From contig CAMRSM010000001.1 of the NCBI GenBank assembly GCA_947053345.1, forward strand, positions 62,001-126,000: a DNA stretch of 64,000 bases. The letters are read 5' to 3'. Source of the DNA: an uncultured Lachnospiraceae bacterium. GTDB taxonomy: Bacteria; Bacillota; Clostridia; Lachnospirales; Lachnospiraceae. The notes beneath the pieces were generated by a model. It saw only the letters and a list, made by a program, of their open reading frames with translations. It was not told the origin of the DNA and ran no database searches. The position numbers and the translations under genes are program-made. Shown here one piece after another: positions 52,365 to 61,413 of this stretch; position 1 is the first letter of the stretch; the number at the start of each line of letters is the position of its first letter.

Positions 52365-54482
52365 ATGAAAAATAACAGAGGTTCGTCTTTAATCCTTGTG
52401 ATCATATGCATCGCGTTTGCCGGGATCCTTGGCACAACGGTATTAGTGTCCTCCACCGCAAACCGCGATATGAAAGCAGTGGACGAGATGGCGAAGGAGA
52501 ATTTCTACCAGACGGAGTCGGGGCTGGATATTTTTATGGCGAATCTTTCCCAGATGGCGGAGGATGAGATGGGAAAGGCGTACCAGTATGTGCTGACCCA
52601 TTATTCCCCGGACAATGATTCGCTTTTGAAATCGGAAGTGAAGAGGAATCTTTTTTATAAACTGACAGATACGGCTTACAGTGACGGGGCAACCGCACCC
52701 GTAAAGCCGGCGCTTCTTGATGACTGCACCGCGAAAGATTCTCTGTTTTATGGCGTGGATCCGGCAATTTACAAAACGGGACTGCGGCTGTTAAATCTCG
52801 AATCCGGGGCAGTGCCCCTGCAGGTGCAGGTGGACGGCGATGACCTCGTATTAAAAGATTTGTCGGTATCTTATCTGGAAAACGGCTACGAGACGACGAT
52901 CACGACAGATGTGCGCGTGAAGGTGGAATTTACAAAGCTGAATGTGGAGACCCCTGTGACCGTGAAGGGGGACTACATGGATTATTCCATTATTTCCGAC
53001 CAAAATGTCATGGTTCCGGAAGGGGGCAGCACGGTTTCCGGCAATGTGTATGCCGGGGACAGTTTAGTGGCGGACAACAGCGGCAATTTAAAGCTTTCGG
53101 CAAAGCGTCTGATCGCCGGTTCCGAGGTGCGCACACAGCGCGGCGGGTCGCTTGATATTTCCGGGATGGCAGGGCATGTGGAAGTTTGGACAAAGAACAT
53201 CCAGACTGTCCGGGACGTAACGGGGGCAACGGGCGGCCAGTCCATCCAAATTTCGGGTGCGGACTGCTATGTCGCGGACGATATGACGATCGGCGCGGAA
53301 CATTCGACGGTCGGCATCACGGGGAATTACTACGGTTACATGACGGTCGGCGGCGGTGTGACGGCGGCGGACAGCAGTGCTGTCGTGATCAATTCGGGCA
53401 GGTCAACGCTCGACTTAAGCGGGTTGAACACGCTCTGGCTCGCGGGCAGGAGCAGCCTGAGGGTGCCGGATATTTACGGCGGCGACAAGTCGGCGGGCGC
53501 GTACCGCGAGATCATGGAGGGAGAGACCATCAGCTATAAGGGAAACCAGCTGGCTTACCTCGTGCCGGGGGAATGCATCAAAGAATATGGGCATAACCCT
53601 CTGACCAAGGCTGAGTATGAGGCATTGCGCGGTGATATCGTGGATACCGCGGCACAGTTTGGTACGGACGGGAAAATGACGCTTGCCGGTTATGTGGCAT
53701 CGAACCCCTGCGAGGTTATCCCGGTGCGGTTTTTGTCCGAGGCGGAACCGCTCTATTATGTTTATCTGAAATTTAAGACCGGTGCAGCGGCGCAGGAGTA
53801 TTTCCTGCGTTACAGCCAGGTAAATAAAAGCCAGCTTGACACCTACGCGGATGTGCTGCAGCTCGGCGAAGTGAAGCTTCCGGCGAATGCCAAGATCAAG
53901 ACCAACGGGACAGTCCTGCGGGTGAATGACAGCCATCAGATCACGGATGTGGTCAGCGGAACCATTGATTCGGGGGAAGCGTTCTTAAAGCAGTCGGAGT
54001 TAAAGCAAAAGTTCTCCGGGCTTGTGGCGATGCTGGACGAGAATTACAACGGGGTTGCGACAGGAAGCCTCGTCAACAGTATTGTCCGCATGAGCGAGAT
54101 CCCGGCGGGGGAAGTGCATCTGTATTTTGATAAAGATATGAAGAAGACGGACGGACCGGATGCGGATGGTTTTGAGGTGATCGTGGCAACCGGCGACCTT
54201 GCATTTAATTCCAAGGAGTGGAAGGGGATCGTCATTGCCAAGGGAAAGATCACGGTGCAGGGCGGAAAATTTTCCGGGATGATGCTCGCGACCGATGATA
54301 TCACACTCCGGAGTGCGGATGTGACAGGCGGGAGCAGTTTTATCAAGGAACTGATCGACAAGAACCCTATTCTCCAGCGCTATTTCATGAATTACCCGCT
54401 CCCGCCTGCGGATGGGGAAGGCGGGGAGGAAGCGGGCGCGAGGAATATTTCGGTCACGTTCGAGAATTGGAAGAAGAATTAG
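52365..54482 (+). CDS. PilX/GspK-like large minor pilin
   Basis: The 705-residue protein has a short leader and a prepilin-like hydrophobic helix (NRGSSLILVIICIAFAG) but no Glu at position 5, as in PilX/GspK-type pilins that cap the tip. The long body has beta-helical-looking G/V/T-rich stretches (DNSGNLKLSAKRLIAGSEV; GNYYGYMTVGGGVTAADSS). An additional segment near residues 625-660 (IVIAKGKITVQGGKFSGMML) resembles polymer-forming turns. AAAGGAGG precedes the ATG. Confidence 0.78.
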   Translation: MKNNRGSSLILVIICIAFAGILGTTVLVSSTANRDMKAVDEMAKENFYQTESGLDIFMANLSQMAEDEMGKAYQYVLTHYSPDNDSLLKSEVKRNLFYKLTDTAYSDGATAPVKPALLDDCTAKDSLFYGVDPAIYKTGLRLLNLESGAVPLQVQVDGDDLVLKDLSVSYLENGYETTITTDVRVKVEFTKLNVETPVTVKGDYMDYSIISDQNVMVPEGGSTVSGNVYAGDSLVADNSGNLKLSAKRLIAGSEVRTQRGGSLDISGMAGHVEVWTKNIQTVRDVTGATGGQSIQISGADCYVADDMTIGAEHSTVGITGNYYGYMTVGGGVTAADSSAVVINSGRSTLDLSGLNTLWLAGRSSLRVPDIYGGDKSAGAYREIMEGETISYKGNQLAYLVPGECIKEYGHNPLTKAEYEALRGDIVDTAAQFGTDGKMTLAGYVASNPCEVIPVRFLSEAEPLYYVYLKFKTGAAAQEYFLRYSQVNKSQLDTYADVLQLGEVKLPANAKIKTNGTVLRVNDSHQITDVVSGTIDSGEAFLKQSELKQKFSGLVAMLDENYNGVATGSLVNSIVRMSEIPAGEVHLYFDKDMKKTDGPDADGFEVIVATGDLAFNSKEWKGIVIAKGKITVQGGKFSGMMLATDDITLRSADVTGGSSFIKELIDKNPILQRYFMNYPLPPADGEGGEEAGARNISVTFENWKKN

Positions 54483-54533
54483 GAAGCTTATAGGCAGGAA
54501 GCATAGAAATAGCAGGAAGAAAGCGGTGAGACA

Positions 54534-55067
54534 ATGCGGGCTAGCGGCGACGGGCGGCAGAAAAAACAAAATGACGGCGGTTTTACATTGGTCGAGATGA
54601 TAGTAGTCGTGCTGATCATCGGTATTCTTTCGGCGGCGGCGGTCATATCTCTTTCCACCATAAACCGCGCGAAAGCCAACGGCTTCACGAAGCGGCTTGT
54701 AAATCTGATTGACCGGACACGCAACGATTCGATGAGCCGGGTGGACGGCGAGGTAAAGCTTGTGGTCAGCAAGGGGGAGCATGCCTATTATGGCACGCTC
54801 TACGTCGGCGGCGAGGTGAAGGATGAAGTGGAACTTGGGGACGCGGGGCTTACGGTCGAGTTTTTTTCCGGCAGCTCTCTTGTGTGCAGGGTCGCGGAAG
54901 GGTCGCCGTTTACCATCCGGTTTAAAAAGGGAAACGGGTCGCTTGTTTTTTCGGGAGCCGGGGCAGTCCATACCGACAATCCGGAATTTGACAAAATTGT
55001 GATCACAGGCAGCAATACCCGGACGATCCGGGTTTATCAGGAAACCGGCCGGTATCGCCTACAGTAG
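54534..55067 (+). CDS. Minor prepilin, GspH/FimT-like
   Basis: The 177-residue precursor has a hydrophilic leader ending DGG and the prepilin segment FTLVEMIVVVLIIGILSAAA with Glu5. The small C-terminal domain is beta-rich (DGEVKLVVSKGEHAYYGTL; NGSLVFSGAGAVHTD), in line with GspH/FimT minor pseudopilins. The leader is somewhat long (about 16 residues). Confidence 0.85.
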   Translation: MRASGDGRQKKQNDGGFTLVEMIVVVLIIGILSAAAVISLSTINRAKANGFTKRLVNLIDRTRNDSMSRVDGEVKLVVSKGEHAYYGTLYVGGEVKDEVELGDAGLTVEFFSGSSLVCRVAEGSPFTIRFKKGNGSLVFSGAGAVHTDNPEFDKIVITGSNTRTIRVYQETGRYRLQ

Positions 55068-55089
55068 GAAAGCGGGGAGGAATCACGTT

Positions 55090-55626
55090 ATGTGTAAAAA
55101 ACTGAAAAATGACCAGCGTGGATTTACCCTCGTGGAACTGATCGTCACGATCCTGATCATGAGTATCGTAATGGTGGCGGCGGCAGGTTTTATCATTACG
55201 GCGATCAACAGTTACCGGGTGGCGGATATCGAGGTGGAACTGCAGACCGAGGCGCAGATTGCGATGAACCAGTTCAATGATATTTTGATCGAGGCAAAAC
55301 AATATGATTTTACGGAGGATGCAGGGGGCGGTTCCCGATTGATGGTTGTGACACCGGGGGATGCCGAAAATCCCGGGGATACGACATATTACTTCACCGT
55401 GAAAAACAACGAGCTTTTGTTTTCAAAAAGCCTGACGGAGACGGATCCGCCGCTTTTGGCGCGCTACTGCAGGTCCCTTGAGATATCGCCGCAGAAATAT
55501 CCTCCCGCGCCAGGGGATGAAAACCGGCTGGTGACGGTGACCATCGAGTTCGAGTATGCAGGCCGGACCTACACGACGACGAGCTGCATCAGCCTGCGGA
55601 ACCAGATTTCTTCCGCGGCTCCATAA
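55090..55626 (+). CDS. Minor prepilin, PilW/GspJ-like
   Basis: The 178-residue precursor has an 11-residue leader ending RG and the prepilin segment FTLVELIVTILIMSIVMVAA. The rest (EVELQTEAQIAMNQFNDILI; ...TVTIEFEYAGRTYTTTSC) resembles PilW/GspJ minor pilins. AAGCGGGGAGG precedes the ATG. It is the last gene before a gap with a possible promoter. Confidence 0.85.
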   Translation: MCKKLKNDQRGFTLVELIVTILIMSIVMVAAAGFIITAINSYRVADIEVELQTEAQIAMNQFNDILIEAKQYDFTEDAGGGSRLMVVTPGDAENPGDTTYYFTVKNNELLFSKSLTETDPPLLARYCRSLEISPQKYPPAPGDENRLVTVTIEFEYAGRTYTTTSCISLRNQISSAAP

Positions 55627-55672
55627 GGATATGTCAATTTGTTGGAAATTTAAGCTATTTTTGAAAAATGTA

Positions 55673-55701
55673 TTTCTTTTTTTGGGAACCTGTGCTATAC
55701 T
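55673..55701 (+). promoter_or_regulatory. Candidate extended -10 promoter
   Basis: TATACT at 55696-55701 is preceded by TGC (extended -10) and by a weak TTTCTT -35 about 17 nt upstream. It lies ~120 nt before the large gene that follows and may give it separate expression. Confidence 0.45.
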
Positions 55702-55820
55702 TTTTGGTAAATATAGTCATGGGTGGGAGTGCGTTCTGAAATAGGTGTATATATTTGTTGTGTCATTCAGCGAAACATATTTTTCAACCGTGCGGATGCG
55801 GAGAAATGAGAGGCGTTCTG

Positions 55821-58800
55821 ATGAGGGAAAGGAAAATTTTGATTGTAGTGATCTTGGTGGTGACGGTCTTTGCCGTGAGTGTTGCACCGCCGGTACAGCG
55901 CTGGTGGAAAAAGGATGCCGGGGTGACGGCGACGGCAGGTGTGAAGGACGAGAATATTTCTGTTCCTACCAAAGTGACGTTTGATTATGCGAATTTTGAT
56001 GCCGAGATCCGGAACCATAAATCCATGACAATCACGCTTGACCATTATGGTACGATACAGAAAGACCGGAATTACGAACTGGGGACGGTGGAGAATCCGT
56101 TCATCATACTGGAGGTCGTACCGTTTGAAGGGTACGCGGAGTTTGGCTACCTGATACCTGGATGCGAGCCGATCAGTTTTGACCGTGCAAATGTAAAATA
56201 TGTCAATTCCATTCAGGATGCAAACAATATAGCGATTCAGTTCAATACTATGGTAACTGGGAATCCTGTCCGGGTGGAGGAAGGGATTGGCTACGCAGAA
56301 TATTACAGCAGGCCGACCGCTGACACAAATCTGGAAGGGGAAGTATACCCGAAAGGGCATCTTGCGGCTTCCGACATTGGGAATGTATACGGAAAATTTG
56401 TGAAAAGCAGCAATGGGGCGTACCGGATCACCGGTTCCACAGCTTCGCGGGATATCCGCGCCGAGTATGTCGGGAGCGGCGGGAATTATGATTTTGAGAT
56501 TTTGGAAGGGCTGTCGTTTGATTATGTGGAGGATATGCGGGAGGCGTACCTCGAAGAACAGAAGGCAGATTCGGTTATCCTCAGCAGGAAACTGTCCGAC
56601 TGGAACAATATTTATGCGTACTGTGAAGGGCGGTACGGACGTTTTGAGCGGGTATGGGATAATTCCGGGGATTATTATTTGGATTGGCCGGGAGGGGCTT
56701 CCGTATCGGATGTGAAAGTGACAAAGCTTGGCTCCGCCGGGGGAGGAAACTGTAAGTTTGTTGAAAAAGAAGATCCGGCCGTGCCATATGACGGGTTTTA
56801 TGATGATTTTTACGGCGACCTGTCCGTGCCGGTGTATAACGCGGACGGGGTGCAGACGGAGACCGCAGTGCTGCCGAAAAACGCGCCGCATGACTGGCAG
56901 AGGACATATGCGTATTTCAACGGTAAATTCGGATATTTTTGTAAATCGCCGGACCGAACCGGCAACATCAAATTGGAGGGTACAGGACTCTACTGTTCGA
57001 AGATTCGGGTGGACGACAACCTTCCGGAATGGGAAGAGCGGTATCAGTTTGTTGAGGAATCGGGCGTGATTTCCTATTTTGATGAGGGTGTGGCGGATGC
57101 CGCGATCTCGTTTGAGCGGGATGGGGGGCGTAAGGAGGAGACGATAAAAGTCAGCTATTCGCTCGGCTCACAGGATGGGATTTTTGCCTCGCTCCGCTAT
57201 TACCGCCCGAAGGAATACCATTATTTCAATGAACAGACCGATTTCCTGAAACAGACCCTGACGGTGGATGACAGTGAGATCAAAGATTACCAAATCAAAG
57301 TTCTTACCGTGACCCCGGATGTGCTCAATGCGTTTGCGGAACACGGCGACTGGAATTTGGTTGATGCGGCAGACTACATTACATTTAATGATACGAACCA
57401 TGTTGCCGGCGCTTTGCAGATGTGGGGAAAATACTATAACGAAGATTTCTTTTCACCGACCAAGGATGAGGTTGACCAGATTGCAGACGGGAGTTTTGCG
57501 CCGAGGACTTTTGTGGAAAATGATATTTCCTGGGCGGTCGCGATGCGGATGCTGTGCAAGATCTCGATCCTCCAGGATGAGGATTTTCCGTATGCGCCGC
57601 TGGGCATCCCGTTTAACTGCTATAAATTGAGCGGCGGGGAACCGTATTTTCTTGCGATACCAGGTGTCCGGTATTTCGCGGATGACGTGCAGGCTCCGAT
57701 CGGCGGGAACATCGGGACGATCAACAACGTGATAAAACTCTACCGGATGCTGCAGGTCTTTGAGACGGACGAAGATGCGTACTTTTACAATCACTTTGTC
57801 AAAAACGGGAAGGTGGTTGAAAAAGAATTGACGCTGGAACTGGCGGACGGCTCGACGAAGAAGGTCACGACCGGATATTTCACGACGATCGTGGAAAACG
57901 GGATCAACAAAAGCCATGCGTCGAAGGAAGATCTGAACGTGGCGGCACTTTATTGGGATGACCGGACATTCCTCGACGTGGAGGGTGTGTATTATCACGG
58001 GGCGGAGGACGAGAACCATCTGAACGGGAACAACCAGAGTGAGATCCTCTGGAAATGGAGCAATATGATCCCGATCTTCCTTGATGATAACGGTGCCATC
58101 ATCAATGGTTCTGTAAGAAATAATGTATATACTTACAACAATGATAATGCGATGACGATCATTTCGGGCACGGAGTTTTTTGACTATAAAGACAGTGTTT
58201 ATGCAAAAGACCCGTTTGAGATCATTGAGTTCTGTGACCGTGACAAACTGACCGCGTTTGACATTATGTATTACCTGTTGAATAAAGAGCGTTCTTCACT
58301 CAATGTTTTGATCAACGGGTCATTGAGCAGCAAGGTTTACTCGAATGTGGATTACGAGTCGGACAATGTACAGATCGCTTTGGAGGTCGGGCAGATCGTC
58401 AAAAAGGAAGATAAACTGTATGGCAGGGTGCAGTTCAATGTTAAGCTGAATACCCGGAAGGGGGATGAGACCGATCTGAGCAGCGCGCTGGTACAGTTTA
58501 ATATCTACCGCGAGGATATCTTTGATGACCAGACAACGATGGAACTTGAAAACATGATCCCTGTGACGGAGGCCTATCTTTTGACAGAACTTGCAAAAGA
58601 CGAGGCAGAGCGGAAAAAGACGCGCTTAAAGCTGGGCGTTGACTACTATTATGATGTTCCGCTCGAGCTTTTGCAGGGCACGATCGTGGACGGGAAGCTC
58701 AAGGCTACCACGACGGAAGATGTAAAATTCAGTGCGGTTGTATGCTACGGCCTGAAAGACAGGGAACAGGGAATCGGAAATACGGAAGAGGATTACAAGT

Positions 58801-58922
58801 TTAAGAAAAACATTTATTCTTATGTGTTTGAACAGGACGCAAACGGAAAGATCACGAAAGTCAAAAAGGACGACCGCAAGACATTGACGTTTGTGCGCCG
58901 TGCGATGTTTAATCTGGACTGA
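55821..58922 (+). CDS. Large anchored protein with internal repeats (1033 aa)
   Basis: I do not recognise a named function. The protein has one N-terminal membrane segment (ILIVVILVVTVFAVSVA) and a long extracytoplasmic part. A motif of the type Y-A-Y-x-x-G-[KR]-[FY]-G-x-F recurs near residue 260 (IYAYCEGRYGRF) and near 358 (TYAYFNGKFGYF), each followed by a similar ~80-residue module ending [CY]-[KQ]-F-V-E; a weaker copy is near residue 186. An early ILEVVPFEGYAEFGY segment recalls DUF5057-type Firmicutes proteins. Start ATG 55821 follows GAGAGG; 55806 is possible. Confidence 0.8.
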   Translation: MRERKILIVVILVVTVFAVSVAPPVQRWWKKDAGVTATAGVKDENISVPTKVTFDYANFDAEIRNHKSMTITLDHYGTIQKDRNYELGTVENPFIILEVVPFEGYAEFGYLIPGCEPISFDRANVKYVNSIQDANNIAIQFNTMVTGNPVRVEEGIGYAEYYSRPTADTNLEGEVYPKGHLAASDIGNVYGKFVKSSNGAYRITGSTASRDIRAEYVGSGGNYDFEILEGLSFDYVEDMREAYLEEQKADSVILSRKLSDWNNIYAYCEGRYGRFERVWDNSGDYYLDWPGGASVSDVKVTKLGSAGGGNCKFVEKEDPAVPYDGFYDDFYGDLSVPVYNADGVQTETAVLPKNAPHDWQRTYAYFNGKFGYFCKSPDRTGNIKLEGTGLYCSKIRVDDNLPEWEERYQFVEESGVISYFDEGVADAAISFERDGGRKEETIKVSYSLGSQDGIFASLRYYRPKEYHYFNEQTDFLKQTLTVDDSEIKDYQIKVLTVTPDVLNAFAEHGDWNLVDAADYITFNDTNHVAGALQMWGKYYNEDFFSPTKDEVDQIADGSFAPRTFVENDISWAVAMRMLCKISILQDEDFPYAPLGIPFNCYKLSGGEPYFLAIPGVRYFADDVQAPIGGNIGTINNVIKLYRMLQVFETDEDAYFYNHFVKNGKVVEKELTLELADGSTKKVTTGYFTTIVENGINKSHASKEDLNVAALYWDDRTFLDVEGVYYHGAEDENHLNGNNQSEILWKWSNMIPIFLDDNGAIINGSVRNNVYTYNNDNAMTIISGTEFFDYKDSVYAKDPFEIIEFCDRDKLTAFDIMYYLLNKERSSLNVLINGSLSSKVYSNVDYESDNVQIALEVGQIVKKEDKLYGRVQFNVKLNTRKGDETDLSSALVQFNIYREDIFDDQTTMELENMIPVTEAYLLTELAKDEAERKKTRLKLGVDYYYDVPLELLQGTIVDGKLKATTTEDVKFSAVVCYGLKDREQGIGNTEEDYKFKKNIYSYVFEQDANGKITKVKKDDRKTLTFVRRAMFNLD

Positions 58923-58935
58923 TACTGTTTGGGAC

Positions 58936-58986
58936 AATGTGCTGTTTTGCCGAGGTGTTCGGTTGGTATGGGCAAAACAGCACATT
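58936..58986 (+). other. Perfect 16-bp inverted repeat after the large gene
   Basis: AATGTGCTGTTTTGCC (58936-58951) pairs perfectly with 58971-58986 across a 19-nt loop. No T-tract follows on the plus strand, so termination by the standard mechanism is doubtful although the stem is long; it may be a 3' stabiliser. Confidence 0.6.
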
Positions 58987-59044
58987 ATAAATGAAGCGGG
59001 GTTCATCAAAATCTCACCAAAAATTCAAAAAAACGAAAAAATAC

Positions 59045-59073
59045 TTGCAATTTGTGAACTCCTATGTTAAAAT
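59045..59073 (+). promoter_or_regulatory. Promoter for tRNA-Leu
   Basis: TTGCAA (59045-59050) and TAAAAT (59068-59073) are 17 nt apart, about 35 nt before the tRNA 5' end. Confidence 0.75.
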
Positions 59074-59107
59074 AGCACTGTTCGTTAAGTCAACGGACTG
59101 ACAATAT

Positions 59108-59190
59108 GCCGCAGTGGCGGAATGGCAGACGCAGCAGACTCAAAATCTGCCGGGGGCAACTTCGTGCGGGTTCAAGTCCCGCCTGCGGCA
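59108..59190 (+). tRNA. tRNA-Leu (anticodon CAA)
   Basis: The 83-nt sequence folds as a class II tRNA: acceptor GCCGCAG (59108-59114) with CTGCGGC (59183-59189), an anticodon stem GCAGA/TCTGC around loop CTCAAAA (anticodon CAA, reading UUG), a long variable arm and the T arm GCGGGTTCAAGTCCCGC. CCA is not encoded. A promoter precedes it and a terminator follows. Confidence 0.96.
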
Positions 59191-59198
59191 TCTTACTT

Positions 59199-59245
59199 AC
59201 GGCACAGAACCGGATTCGATTGAGTCCGGTTCTGTGCCGTTTTTT
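59199..59245 (+). terminator. Rho-independent terminator after tRNA-Leu
   Basis: ACGGCACAGAACCGGA (59199-59214) pairs perfectly with TCCGGTTCTGTGCCGT (59225-59240), followed by TTTTT. It ends the tRNA transcript. Confidence 0.93.
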
Positions 59246-59380
59246 GCGTCCTCCTGTGAAAAACGGATTTTTCCCGGCGTTCGGCGGGGCATTCCGTGCC
59301 GTTTCAATAGCTCTTGCCTGTTTGGAGCGCTTGACCGCCCGTGCTGCATATCCGAAAGGCAGGAAATCCGGCTTAAAATA

Positions 59381-59809
59381 TTGCTGGAAAAGGGTGCAGA
59401 CCCTAACAGGGTAACATATCCACACCCGAGGACGGGGAAAGCCGATCGGCCGATTCACACCGCTGTGATCAGGGCTAATGAAGTTCTAAGGCAATTTTCA
59501 AAAGGCATCTATGAATTAAATATCAAAAAATATGAAGCTGCAAAAAAGCAGTTGTTCCAGGTTCTTAATCTGCTGATAAAATATGGTGCGGATTTTGAGG
59601 ATTGGGCTGATCATCAGACATGGGGGAATGAAACCTGGCGCACAGTGTTTTTTGATGATTTTGTCCCAAAAGAGGATGCACCTTATGAAATAGAATATTG
59701 TGGAAAAATTATAAAGGGAATCACAGAAGCAGACCCGCACAGGGAAATTCGCGCAGCAATTCAAGAGTATGTCATTTTCCCACATCTTTACAAACCCCTG
59801 CATCCGTGA
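59381..59809 (+). pseudogene. Ankyrin-repeat protein fragment
   Basis: The frame encodes two ankyrin-type repeat halves: ILLEKGADPNR followed by RPIHTAVIRANEVL, and QVLNLLIKYGADFEDW, then a C-terminal part (NETWRTVFFDDFVPKED). The frame is open upstream straight through the terminator and the tRNA, with no ribosome site or credible start, so the 5' end appears lost. It is likely a remnant of an ankyrin gene brought next to the tRNA. A short genuine gene starting at TTG 59381 cannot be excluded. Confidence 0.55.
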
Positions 59810-59815
59810 TATAAT
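59787..59815 (+). promoter_or_regulatory. Promoter for the gene at 59850
   Basis: TTTACA (59787-59792) and TATAAT (59810-59815) are separated by 17 nt. The promoter overlaps the 3' end of the ankyrin fragment and lies 35 nt before the next ATG. Confidence 0.7.
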
Positions 59816-59849
59816 TTTACATAAATCATGGGGAGGTATCAGACACATT

Positions 59850-60488
59850 ATGGATAACACATTAAAACGGATGGCAGAGCCGGTTTCGCGCGGATTCCGC
59901 GAGGCGTTGAAATATTCTTCCGTCACGACGGTACTGGACAGGTTCTGCAACGCGGAGCTTGCCCTGTTAAATAAATATGGGACCACGGCGGATGCCGGGA
60001 TTACCTTAGAGCATCCGGAGGGGCTTCGCAAATACGTGCAGGAACTGGAAAAAGAGGTTTTGGGTGCTTCCGGGCTCAAGGTGGAGGACGCGGCGCTTGA
60101 CGGGGCGGCGGTGACGGATTTTGTCCGCTCCTTTTCTTTTTCCGGTACAAACGAGCAGACTGTTTTGAATTATGACGGTGCACCGTGTGAATGTGAGCTC
60201 TATCTGAGCCAGCCGCGCGGCAACGGTTTGCAGCTGCATATGCAGCTTGTGCCGGGAACATCGTTTTTATTACAGCATTATTATAATATTTATCCGGGAG
60301 AAGGATTCTTGATCTCCTTTTTGTTAGAGGGGGGCGTGCGCGTTTCTTTCTGCCCGGAGAGTAAGGACGGTAAGAAAGGCTCCGGGGATGTATATGTCTA
60401 CGCGTTTTATAATGGCAGAATCCGGCGTGCGCCGCTTGCTGACTATGTTCCGACTGCAGAGGTTGTTTTAAAGTTGTTCCGGGGATAA
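59850..60488 (+). CDS. Uncharacterised protein
   Basis: The ~212-residue protein starts at an ATG 7 nt or so after GGGGAGGT. It looks soluble, with an alpha-helical N-terminal half (FREALKYSSVTTVLDRFCNA) and a beta-rich C-terminal half (LQLHMQLVPGTSFLLQHYYN; GVRVSFCPESKDGKK). I recognise no family. It has its own promoter and no partner in the vicinity. Confidence 0.75.
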   Translation: MDNTLKRMAEPVSRGFREALKYSSVTTVLDRFCNAELALLNKYGTTADAGITLEHPEGLRKYVQELEKEVLGASGLKVEDAALDGAAVTDFVRSFSFSGTNEQTVLNYDGAPCECELYLSQPRGNGLQLHMQLVPGTSFLLQHYYNIYPGEGFLISFLLEGGVRVSFCPESKDGKKGSGDVYVYAFYNGRIRRAPLADYVPTAEVVLKLFRG

Positions 60489-60666
60489 TGTCAGTCAGGG
60501 CGGTGCAGGCGTACCGGGGCGTTTTTTGGGCAAGCCGGGAAAAACGGCAGGAGTGTACCGGGATGTTTTCCAACAAGAAGCGAACCGGGCAAAAGCCTTG
60601 GTGTTTTACGGTATGAATTAAAGTGTAATGGGGCAGCCTTTTGAATATGATAAGGGAGGTGGCGGA

Positions 60667-61413
60667 ATGCAGTGCAGTCAGGTGCAGCCGCTCATAATTC
60701 CATATTTGGAAGACATAAAGCGCAGGCAGGAAAAAAAGCCTGAGCTTTTTCCGCTTGACAAAAAGGCGGAGTTTGCCCGTCATATCTGTTCCTGTCCACA
60801 GTGCCACGAGGAGCTTGAATTTTATCTGATCGTCTATGTGACCACGGATATGCTTGACGATACGGACATCCCGGACAATTACAAGGATGCAGTGGATGAG
60901 CTTTTGGAGGAAACGAAATGGGAAGCGGCACGGGCGCTGCATCAGGCGCGCACGGGGCGGTTCCGCCTGATTGCGATCCTGATTGTGCTTGCCATAGCGC
61001 TGAGCCTAAGCGTCGGGCGGTCGGCGGTCGAGCCGGAGCCGGAGGTGCTCACGCCGCGTCTTGAAGGATTTTATCTCGGTGACTTAGGGCTTCCAAAAGA
61101 GATTGATTTTGTGGACAATGCAATCGCTGCCTACCACGACGGGGCACGCGATTTTGTATTCAGCCAGCGCATCCGGGCAGCTCAGGTGGACGGCCTTTGG
61201 CGCGCTGATGTGGAGTTGATGCGTGCGATGCGGCCGGAAGGTGTCCTGACCTATGTTCTCCCGACGAGTTTCCTGCTCTCGGAAGGGTCGTTTGCGGCAA
61301 GGCTTGAAGCGGCAAAAAAGCCGGAGATCCTCTACCAGCCGACCTTGACTTTAAGACCCTTTCCGCACGCGCAAAAACTTCCGGAGGATGACGGGGGAAC
61401 GGGGGAAGATTGA
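60667..61413 (+). CDS. Membrane protein with zf-HC2-like motif
   Basis: The ~248-residue protein has an N-terminal zinc-finger-like motif of the anti-sigma type (FARHICSCPQCHEEL, the HxxxCxxC pattern), a membrane segment near residues 98-116 (LIAILIVLAIALSLSVGRS) and an extracytoplasmic domain of unknown type. GGGAGGTGG precedes the ATG at 60667. zf-HC2 proteins usually bind a sigma factor encoded next door, but none is adjacent, so the role is open. Confidence 0.75.
   Translation: MQCSQVQPLIIPYLEDIKRRQEKKPELFPLDKKAEFARHICSCPQCHEELEFYLIVYVTTDMLDDTDIPDNYKDAVDELLEETKWEAARALHQARTGRFRLIAILIVLAIALSLSVGRSAVEPEPEVLTPRLEGFYLGDLGLPKEIDFVDNAIAAYHDGARDFVFSQRIRAAQVDGLWRADVELMRAMRPEGVLTYVLPTSFLLSEGSFAARLEAAKKPEILYQPTLTLRPFPHAQKLPEDDGGTGED

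Noticed and set aside
59106-59414. Protein-coding frame covering the tRNA-Leu
   Set aside because: It overlaps a perfect tRNA and its terminator; the translation is an artefact.
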